From: an uncultured Roseiflexaceae bacterium
GTDB lineage: Bacteria; Chloroflexota; Chloroflexia; Chloroflexales; Roseiflexaceae
DNA: 14,523 nucleotides
Assembly (NCBI GenBank): GCA_937974195.1
Contig: CALJIC010000318.1
Coordinates: 1 to 14,523 of the forward strand
Direction of reading: 5' to 3'
The notes below the pieces were generated by a model that made no database searches, had not been told where the DNA came from, and saw only the letters and a program-made list of their open reading frames with translations. The translations under genes and the position numbers were made by a program. Below are positions 9,599 to 14,523 of this stretch, piece after piece. The first letter of the stretch is position 1, and each line of letters begins with the position of its first letter.

Positions 9599-9628
9599 CA
9601 ACGCACCCCCCACAAGCGTGGGTGCGAC
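9599..9628. repeat. single CRISPR-repeat-like hairpin
   Basis: CGCACCC (9602-9608) and GGGTGCG (9620-9626) are perfect inverted copies with an 11-base loop; an inner CCCAC/GTGGG stem competes. Read on the minus strand it begins GTCGCACCC and ends GGGTGCGTTG, which follows the pattern of type I-C-like repeats (GTCGC...GCG then TGGATTGAAAC), but the GAAAC end is missing. No second copy is present in the window, so this is not an array. It may be a degenerate repeat or a simple hairpin. Confidence 0.3.
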
Positions 9629-9846
9629 ACAGGAGCGCGTCGAAACGGGAACAGGACTGCAGCAGCGCTCCAGAACCGCGGGCATTGTGATGCTTATGCC
9701 AAGAAACCGCCCGCGTGCCGGGAAGGGATACGCTTAGGTCTCTCCATCTGGTAGCTCCCAGAAAGTAGTACACAATCCTCGCTGATGAGGTCTCTGCACG
9801 AGGATCGTACTTGCCATGCGCCAATAGCGAATCGTCGAGTAGTAGC

Positions 9847-9873
9847 CTGGCGGTTTCCTCATAGTACCGCCAG
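9847..9873. repeat. inverted repeat CTGGCGGT-N11-ACCGCCAG
   Basis: Perfect 8-base arms at 9847-9854 and 9866-9873 around an 11-base spacer. It could be an operator or a small RNA hairpin. No promoter elements are evident beside it. Confidence 0.35.
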
Positions 9874-9991
9874 AGTCCACTACGCGTGTAGCCTGGCATT
9901 AAAGGCTCAGGGAGCGCTCGCGGCACCCGACTCTGACCACCTATCACGTTCATCGCGCCTCGTCCACGAATCCGCCTGACATCATCGAGAG

Positions 9992-10012
9992 GTGTTGTGA
10001 TACCTGCAACAC
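9992..10012. promoter_or_regulatory. candidate operator upstream of the regulator gene
   Basis: GTGTTG (9992-9997) and CAACAC (10007-10012) are perfect inverted copies separated by 9 bases, ending 52 bases before the ATG of the small winged-helix gene. Dyads of this size and spacing suit dimeric winged-helix proteins. TTGTGA (9995-10000) inside it could act as a -35, but no good -10 follows at 16-18 bases. The assignment is a guess from symmetry and position. Confidence 0.3.
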
Positions 10013-10064
10013 GTCCCCTCCAGACTAGCCTTATCGACCGTGAGAGGTAGCCTGGAGGTGCACG

Positions 10065-10274
10065 ATGTTTGGCAGCAAGGAGGCGAAGGAAGAGCGCCTA
10101 GAACAGATCGTCATGCTCTTGGAGCAGCGCGGAGCTATGTCCCAGGTGGAGGTTGCTCGGTAGCTGGGTGTTCCTCGATCGACGATAATGCGCGATCTCC
10201 CGAAGCTTGAGGATCGCGGCATCTACCTCGACGAAGATGAGGAGGGCAGGATAAGCCTGGCACCCCGGTGGTAG
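10065..10274 (+). pseudogene. small winged-helix regulator with in-frame TAG
   Basis: An excellent ribosome binding site (GGAGGTG at 10054-10060) precedes ATG 10065. The frame encodes a compact winged-helix DNA-binding protein of 69 codons if codon 33 is read through: MFGSKEAKEERLEQIVMLLE, then SQVEVAR, TAG (10161-10163), LGVPRSTIMRDLPKLEDRG, then the wing IYLDEDEEGRISL. The stop falls inside the recognition helix-turn-helix, where relatives carry a polar residue such as Glu, Gln or Arg. A single change from CAG, GAG or AAG would make it. Helix spacing and sequence on both sides are intact, so the loss is recent or the stop is recoded. It heads the plus-strand operon, 102 bases before the WYL regulator, whose own helix-turn-helix it resembles. 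Reinitiation at the in-frame ATG of codon 42 would leave only the wing. Confidence 0.75.
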
Positions 10275-10376
10275 CAACTGCGCATCTGGTCGAGCATCGG
10301 CTCATCATCGATGCGTTGCTATTTTCAGCAACTGGCCATGCTATGCTCGGCAACAACGACATGGGAGGGTCTCGCA

Positions 10377-11429
10377 GTGACGAAGAGCAAAGCCGAGTTC
10401 AAGTCCGAAGGACTGGATGCGCTTCGTATCTATCTTCTGGCGCAGCCCGAGGCGGTCCGGCAGTCGGACCTCGCGCGCCACTTTGGCGTCAACCGCTCCA
10501 CCATCGGGCGCTGGCTCGTCTCGCTTGAGGCGAACAACGTCCCGCTCTTGTGGGATGAACAGAAGCGGGTGGCGATCGACCGTAAGCAGTATATCACCCA
10601 CCTCCGCCTTACACGCCACGAAAGCATCGTGCTTATGCTGGCGCTGCGGCTCTATCAGCTGCAGCAGGACAAGTCGGATCGCAACGGTGTCGCGATGCTG
10701 GAGAAGCTGGGTATCGCGCTACGGCAGGGAGTCGCGCCCGAGGCCGGCGAGCATGTGCTCGCTCTCGCGCATCAGCAGCGACGGGCGCTGCTCGACCAGC
10801 GCTCGGATTATCAGCGTGTGCTGGAGGCAATGGGCGACGCCTGGATCGATAGCCGGAAGGTGCAGATCCGTTATCGGCCGCTTCGTGCGCGTCGTGCCTT
10901 CGACGATGTATTCCACCCGTATCTGCTGGAGCCCTCGCCGCTCGGTCACGGCACCTACGCGATCGGCTACTCGGAGATAGCGCAGGCCGTCCGCATTCGC
11001 AAGTTGGAGCGGGTCGAGCGCACGCCACTCGTGCTCGACGAGCGATTCACGGTGATTCCCGACTTCGACGCCTTCCGGCTGCTCGGCTCGGCGTGGCGCA
11101 TCTGGTTCGACGAGGGCGCGGAGCCCGTCACGGTGAAGCTACGCTTCACTGACGAACAGGCGATCCGGCGTATGGGTGAGACCGCCTGGCACCCGTCGCA
11201 GCGCGCCGAGCGTGATCGTGAGGGCCACCTGATATGGACAGCAGAGATCGACGAGCCGCAGGAGATGCTGCCGTGGATACGGAGTTGGGGTGCCTCATGT
11301 GAAGTGTTGGAGCCGAAGGAGCTGCGCGCGCAGGTCGTGGGTGAAGTACGGCGGCAAATGCGGAGATATGGGATCCACGAAGTTTCACCTGAGAATCGCC
11401 AGCAACGCTTTGATGACATCTTTGGATAG
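10377..11429 (+). CDS. WYL-domain transcriptional regulator
   Basis: 350 residues from GTG 10377, chosen because GGGAGGG lies 7 bases upstream; in-frame ATGs at 10311 and 10338 have none. The N-terminal winged helix (12-70) contains RQSDLARHFGVNRSTIGRW (28-46). The WYL domain (about 155-230) begins KVQIRYRPLRARR and continues through the HPYLLEPSPLGHGTYAIGY stretch. The name-giving Trp-Tyr-Leu appears as Thr-Tyr-Ala, so the signature is degenerate. A WCX-like C-terminal region follows (about 250-330, VTVKLRFTDEQAIRRM, then PWIRSWG). WYL proteins are regulators that probably sense nucleotides or nucleic acid, and they often sit beside CRISPR-cas and other defence genes. The gene ends 10 bases before cas3, so it is co-transcribed and probably controls this operon or the promoter at 14094-14122. 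Confidence 0.9.
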   Translation: MTKSKAEFKSEGLDALRIYLLAQPEAVRQSDLARHFGVNRSTIGRWLVSLEANNVPLLWDEQKRVAIDRKQYITHLRLTRHESIVLMLALRLYQLQQDKSDRNGVAMLEKLGIALRQGVAPEAGEHVLALAHQQRRALLDQRSDYQRVLEAMGDAWIDSRKVQIRYRPLRARRAFDDVFHPYLLEPSPLGHGTYAIGYSEIAQAVRIRKLERVERTPLVLDERFTVIPDFDAFRLLGSAWRIWFDEGAEPVTVKLRFTDEQAIRRMGETAWHPSQRAERDREGHLIWTAEIDEPQEMLPWIRSWGASCEVLEPKELRAQVVGEVRRQMRRYGIHEVSPENRQQRFDDIFG

Positions 11430-11439
11430 GGGGACGTGT

Positions 11440-13947
11440 ATGGCTCTGTACCCGTATCAGGAGAAAGTCGATCAACTGCTCCGTGCTGGCCGTAGTGTCA
11501 TTCTCCAGGCACCTACCGGCGCAGGAAAAACACGTGCGGCGCTCTTTCCCTTTCTCGACGGTTGGCGAAATGAGAATGGAGCGCTTTTCCCTCGACAGTG
11601 TATCTACACGGTCCCTATGCGTGTGCTGGCGAACCAGTTTGAGGCCGAATACCATCGCATCGTCGCAGACTACGCCACACGCTTTGGCTTGCTGCGCTCG
11701 GTCAGCATCCAGACCGGCGCACGTGCAGAGGATCGGCGCTTCGACGCAGACCTGGTCTTCACAACGATCGATCAGGCGCTCAGCAGCTTCCTGACGATCC
11801 CCTACGGCTTGGGCAACCGGCAGGCGAACCTTAACGCCGGGGCGCTCATTGGTAGCTATCTGGTTTTCGATGAGTTCCACCTGTTCCCGGTCGATGAGTC
11901 GGGCAATGGTGCACTGGCCACGACGCTTCAGGTCCTTCAGATGCTGAAGGGCATCACGCCGTTTGTGCTGATGACGGCGACCTTCTCCAGCACCATGATC
12001 GCGCGTCTGGCGGAGCTGCTCGACGCGGAGCCAGTCACTCTGACAGCAGAGGAGGTCGATGACCTGCCATCACAGCGTGCGAAGCGCCGTGTCTACCATT
12101 ACAGGAGCGAGCCTTTGAGCGCCGATGCGATCCTTCGCGATATGCAGGCTCACCAGCGGCGCCGCGTCATTGCGATCTGCAACACTGTCGATCGGGCTCA
12201 GGCACTGGCGCGCGCACTCCGCGAGCATCCGCAATGTGCCAACGTGGATGTCGAACTGCTGCATAGCCGTTTCTATGCCTCTGACCGCGAGGATAAAGAG
12301 GAGATGCTGCGCCGTGAGTTCGGTGAGGATCGAACTGCGACCTCCGACAAGCCGATGATTCTGGTGGCTACCCAGGTAGTCGAGGTTGGGCTGAACATCA
12401 CCTGCGAGGCACTCCACACAGACCTGGCCCCAGCAGCGTCGCTCATCCAGCGTGCCGGTCGCTGCGCACGATTCGCCGGCGAGTCGGGCGATGTGTTCGT
12501 CTACGAGCTGCCACTCAATGATAAGGGCGAGATCGACTATGCCCCGTATCTGGACGAGGGGCTGCGCCCAATCTGCGAGGAGACACGCACCGCGCTGCGA
12601 GGGCAGCTCCCGCCTGAAGGTCGTGCGCTCACCTACCACGATGAGCTGGCGCTGGTCGATGCGGCACACAGCAACTACGACGCGCGACTCCTGGAGACAT
12701 TCCTGCAGCGGCGACACCTGCTGCGCGCAGCGATCGAGCAGACGTTTCGTGCCCAGGAGCGGACTCGAGCGCGCGAGCTGATTCGCGACATCGACTCGCG
12801 CACTGTCATCATTCACCCTGACCCCACCGAAGTTACGGTGCCGAACCCGCACCGCTACGAGGGTATCGCCGTACGCCCTGCCAGCCTCGTGCGTTGGTAC
12901 GACGCAGTGTGCGATCAAGCGTGGGAGTTAGGGCTGGATTGGATCGCCAAGATCGCATATACCCAGGAGATCTCCGACGGCGCTGAAGGAGGTGAACAGG
13001 GACGGCGCATCGCAACCATGTGGCGCGCCCTTCGTCCGACGACGGACGCAGATGAGAGGCGAGCCTACAGATCTGAGTTGTGGAGTGCGGGCTTCGTGGT
13101 CGCGCTCAACCCGGCGCTTGTGCAATACACAGCCGAGCTCGGCCTGCAGTTGCTGCCGGGCGACACCCCGGCGCTTGGGTCGCGGCATTTCCAGCCAGGG
13201 AAAGGGCGCGAGCAGGGCGGGCCGATCCGTCACGAGACGTACGCCGAGCATATCGCCGGCCTCTACCGGGTCTACTGCCAACAGCTTCGGGATCGCACCG
13301 CCGCAGCTCGTCATCGCCTCGAGCAGCGTTTCGGGCTGGAGGAAGGCACGCTCGACCGTGCGATTCGCCTGATGTTCGCTGTCCACGACCTCGGCAAGCT
13401 GGACCGTGTATGGCAGACCTGGGCGCACCGCTGGCAGGCTCGTGTCGCACAGCTGCGCCAGGAGCCGGACATCGCCTTTCCTGCCGGCTATGTGGCGGCA
13501 CATACGGACTTCGACGCGCAAGATGCTCGTGAGGTGGCTGCGCAGCGCGACATTCGGCCGGCACGACCGAAGCACGCGGCGGAGAGCGCCCGCGCCGGGA
13601 GGGAGTTGATCACGGCGGTGTCCGCAGGGAGCGAGGCGCTGCGCACCGCGCTGATGAGCGCGATCATCTGCCACCATAGCCCACACCTGCGTGCCGACCA
13701 CGGGCCGTTTACGCCCGTCCCAGGCGCAAAGGCCGCCTTCTATGAGGCGATGCGCGCTGTTGGCCTCTTCGAGGATCAAGGACTGCGGATGTCAAAAGCG
13801 CGTGTCGCGTGGGAGGGATTCGCGGCCGCCGAAGGGCTGAGCGAGGACATCATCCAGATCAGCAGCGATGCTGAACTGCTGCTCTACTTGTTTCTCGTGC
13901 GCGTGCTGCGCCTGGCCGATCAAGGGTCGCAGGAGCACGAGAGGTAG
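11440..13947 (+). CDS. cas3: CRISPR-associated Cas3 helicase-nuclease, HD at C-terminus
   Basis: 835 residues from ATG 11440, with AGGGGGA 6 bases upstream. Cas3 is recruited by Cascade to the displaced strand, unwinds it and degrades it. The helicase comes first: Walker A APTGAGKT (24-31), DEFH (144-147) in the DEAD-box position, LMTATFS (178-184), ATQVVEVGLNI (310-320) and QRAGRCARF (337-345). The HD nuclease comes last: H604 in the TYAEHIAGL stretch, H649-D650 in MFAVHDLGK, H712, H745-H746 in ICHHSPH, and a late Asp at 827. All metal ligands look present. Most Cas3 proteins (I-C, I-E) have HD at the N-terminus; helicase-then-HD order is known from subtype I-G (old I-U). No other cas gene is recognisable here, so the subtype is an inference. 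The gene appears intact. Confidence 0.93.
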   Translation: MALYPYQEKVDQLLRAGRSVILQAPTGAGKTRAALFPFLDGWRNENGALFPRQCIYTVPMRVLANQFEAEYHRIVADYATRFGLLRSVSIQTGARAEDRRFDADLVFTTIDQALSSFLTIPYGLGNRQANLNAGALIGSYLVFDEFHLFPVDESGNGALATTLQVLQMLKGITPFVLMTATFSSTMIARLAELLDAEPVTLTAEEVDDLPSQRAKRRVYHYRSEPLSADAILRDMQAHQRRRVIAICNTVDRAQALARALREHPQCANVDVELLHSRFYASDREDKEEMLRREFGEDRTATSDKPMILVATQVVEVGLNITCEALHTDLAPAASLIQRAGRCARFAGESGDVFVYELPLNDKGEIDYAPYLDEGLRPICEETRTALRGQLPPEGRALTYHDELALVDAAHSNYDARLLETFLQRRHLLRAAIEQTFRAQERTRARELIRDIDSRTVIIHPDPTEVTVPNPHRYEGIAVRPASLVRWYDAVCDQAWELGLDWIAKIAYTQEISDGAEGGEQGRRIATMWRALRPTTDADERRAYRSELWSAGFVVALNPALVQYTAELGLQLLPGDTPALGSRHFQPGKGREQGGPIRHETYAEHIAGLYRVYCQQLRDRTAAARHRLEQRFGLEEGTLDRAIRLMFAVHDLGKLDRVWQTWAHRWQARVAQLRQEPDIAFPAGYVAAHTDFDAQDAREVAAQRDIRPARPKHAAESARAGRELITAVSAGSEALRTALMSAIICHHSPHLRADHGPFTPVPGAKAAFYEAMRAVGLFEDQGLRMSKARVAWEGFAAAEGLSEDIIQISSDAELLLYLFLVRVLRLADQGSQEHER

Positions 13948-13966
13948 ATGCAGAAACGCTCGGGCC

Positions 13967-14032
13967 GATGGACCTGTGTACTCTCAGTCGAGTCGATACC
14001 CTGTAGTAGTTTGTTACTACGGTTAGTCCATC
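13967..14032 (+). repeat. nested inverted repeats downstream of cas3
   Basis: The outer arms GATGGAC (13967-13973) and GTCCATC (14026-14032) are perfect complements 52 bases apart. Inside them GTAGTA (14003-14008) and TACTAC (14015-14020) form a second perfect stem with a 6-base loop, extendable by ACC/GGT with a 2-base bulge. Together they could fold the cas3 3' end into a branched RNA. No T-run follows, so it may stabilise, pause or process the transcript rather than end it. Confidence 0.4.
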
Positions 14033-14093
14033 TACTTTCAGTACTTTATGACAAGTCGTCGGAGCCGCAACCTATCACGTCTCGAGCATCCTC

Positions 14094-14122
14094 TTGACTC
14101 GTGAGAGAAACGCCCATATACT
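14094..14122 (+). promoter_or_regulatory. near-consensus σ70 promoter
   Basis: TTGACT (14094-14099) and TATACT (14117-14122) are separated by exactly 17 bases. Each differs from the consensus hexamer at one position. Transcription would begin near 14129, about 45 bases before the first ATG at 14173. It is by far the best promoter in the window, so the genes to the right likely form their own transcription unit. Confidence 0.75.
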
Positions 14123-14125
14123 CCA

Positions 14126-14143
14126 ATAGACCCTGAGGTCTAT
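14126..14143. promoter_or_regulatory. palindromic operator over the transcription start
   Basis: ATAGACC (14126-14132) and GGTCTAT (14137-14143) are perfect 7-base inverted copies around CTGA. The dyad begins 4 bases after the -10 box and so covers the expected +1, the classical place for a repressor. A shorter dyad GATA-N4-TATC follows at 14147-14158. The WYL regulator encoded upstream, or the broken winged-helix protein, are the obvious candidate binders, but this is inferred from position. Confidence 0.6.
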
Positions 14144-14172
14144 ACGGATAGTCATATCTAGGGTGGGATAAT

Positions 14173-14370
14173 ATGGCGGCTCAAAAATCAGGTGTTCAGA
14201 TCAGGCTGGACAACACCTCCATCGCAGTTCTCAAGGCACCCCTACGATAAGTCGAAACGGCGCAAGCCGAACAACAGACAAAGCGACAGAGCCAGGATAG
14301 CATTGCACCGATCGAGCGTCAACTCGAACTGCTCGTCGATGATACGCCTCAGAAGGGAGATGCCGATTGA
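14173..14370 (+). pseudogene. small ORF with in-frame TAA, unknown function
   Basis: ATG 14173 follows AGGGTGGGA (14159-14167). The frame reads 25 codons (MAAQKSGVQIRLDNTSIAVL...), meets TAA at 14248-14250, then stays open for 39 more codons to TGA 14370. The second half is strongly hydrophilic and protein-like (VETAQAEQQTKRQSQDS, then IERQLELLVDD), and its last codon overlaps the next gene's start. It has no ATG, GTG or TTG of its own, so it could be translated only by readthrough. I do not recognise the family; a small Cascade subunit or an antitoxin-like protein are only guesses. Either the gene is broken by one nonsense mutation or only the 25-residue leader is made. Confidence 0.45.
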
Positions 14371-14523
14371 CCACCACCCTCCACATTCCTATCACGACGA
14401 CGCCGATGGCAGCCCTGCTGGCAGGACATGGGCTGGCGAACTGGATATGGCAGCTTTGCCGCGAGGTGTTGGGTGATACAGTCCCGGTGCGCATCGCCAA
14501 CGCCGGTCACAGCGTGCTCATCA
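14367..14523 (+). CDS. start of an unrecognised gene, runs off window
   Basis: TTG 14367 has a good ribosome binding site (GGGAG at 14355-14359, 7 bases upstream) and overlaps the TGA of the small ORF before it (ATTGA), the mark of translational coupling. Fifty-two codons are visible and their third positions are strongly GC, as expected for a real gene. The sequence begins TTTLHIPITTTPMAALLAG, continues with ANWIWQLCREVLGD and PVRIANAGH, and is mostly hydrophobic to neutral with no motif I can name. Position after cas3 makes a Cas8-like large subunit or another Cas protein possible, but nothing in these residues proves it. A 94-codon ORF in another frame (14192-14476) has poorer codon use and is rejected. 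Confidence 0.6.
   Translation, partial: MTTTLHIPITTTPMAALLAGHGLANWIWQLCREVLGDTVPVRIANAGHSVLI

Larger units (their letters stand above)
9298..10064. other. divergent intergenic region without a convincing gene
   Basis: About 770 bases separate hsdM (leftward) from the small regulator gene (rightward). No ORF shows a known family. A 138-codon minus-strand frame (9953-9537) has a protein-like first half (for example GLWRYYEETARLLLDD), but the rest runs through the hairpin at 9602-9626 and is Cys/His/Arg-rich, so at most it is a gene remnant. GC is lower and less regular than in the flanking genes. The region holds the hairpins listed separately, a short inverted repeat GAGCGC-N9-GCGCTC (9390-9410), and GTAGCCTGG three times (9842, 9888, 10047). 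Promoters for both operons should lie here, but none is close to consensus. Confidence 0.5.

Noticed and set aside
9599..9628. CRISPR array
   Set aside because: Only one repeat-like unit exists and there is no spacer-repeat periodicity anywhere in the window.
9537..9953. 138-codon minus-strand ORF upstream of hsdM
   Set aside because: The first half looks protein-like, but there is no known family or clear ribosome binding site, and the second half runs through a hairpin with Cys/Arg-rich sequence.
10316..10347. Promoter TTGCTA / TATGCT upstream of the WYL gene
   Set aside because: The spacer is 20 bases, too long for a standard σ70 promoter, and the gene can be reached from upstream.
14192..14476. 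94-codon plus-strand ORF near the right end
   Set aside because: Its third positions are poorly GC-biased and it overlaps a better frame with a ribosome binding site and coupled start at 14367.

Overview
The window looks like a defence island from a GC-rich bacterium, most plausibly a member of the Chloroflexota. The evidence for the phylum is indirect: strong GC bias at third codon positions, frequent GTG/TTG starts, a Thr/Pro-rich linker (TPVPTLVPSPTATP) typical of secreted or anchored Chloroflexota proteins, and small REP-like hairpins between genes. No rRNA, tRNA, transposase or integrase was seen, so the placement is an inference.

The left two thirds (about 1000-9284), all on the minus strand, is a Type I restriction-modification operon. 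Read 5'->3' on that strand it runs: hsdM (9284-7578), a 198-base gap holding a REP-like hairpin, hsdS (7379-6150), a GIY-YIG/DUF4357 nuclease overlapping the end of hsdS (6157-5189), an unrecognised membrane-anchored protein (5038-4151), and hsdR (4108-1001). A second, unrelated GIY-YIG protein (876-367) and a truncated nuclease fragment (256-32) follow. HsdM and HsdS should form the methylase, and HsdR adds the translocase and endonuclease. The two genes between hsdS and hsdR are accessory, and one has a transmembrane anchor, which is odd for an R-M locus.

From 9285 to about 10064 there is no convincing gene. It holds inverted repeats, a REP-like element, and one hairpin whose arms resemble a type I-C-like CRISPR repeat.

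The right third is on the plus strand and diverges from the R-M operon. It begins with a small winged-helix regulator gene broken by an in-frame TAG (10065-10274). A WYL-family regulator (10377-11429) and a Cas3 helicase-nuclease (11440-13947) follow, 10 bases apart. The Cas3 carries its HD nuclease domain at the C-terminus, an order known from subtype I-G (formerly I-U). After cas3 come nested inverted repeats, then a near-consensus promoter (TTGACT-N17-TATACT) with a 7-bp palindrome over the expected transcription start. Next is a short ORF with an in-frame TAA (14173-14370) and the first 52 codons of a gene that runs off the window. The arrangement suggests a regulated CRISPR-Cas interference operon starting here and continuing to the right. 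No cas1, cas2, Cascade gene or CRISPR array is recognisable in the window.
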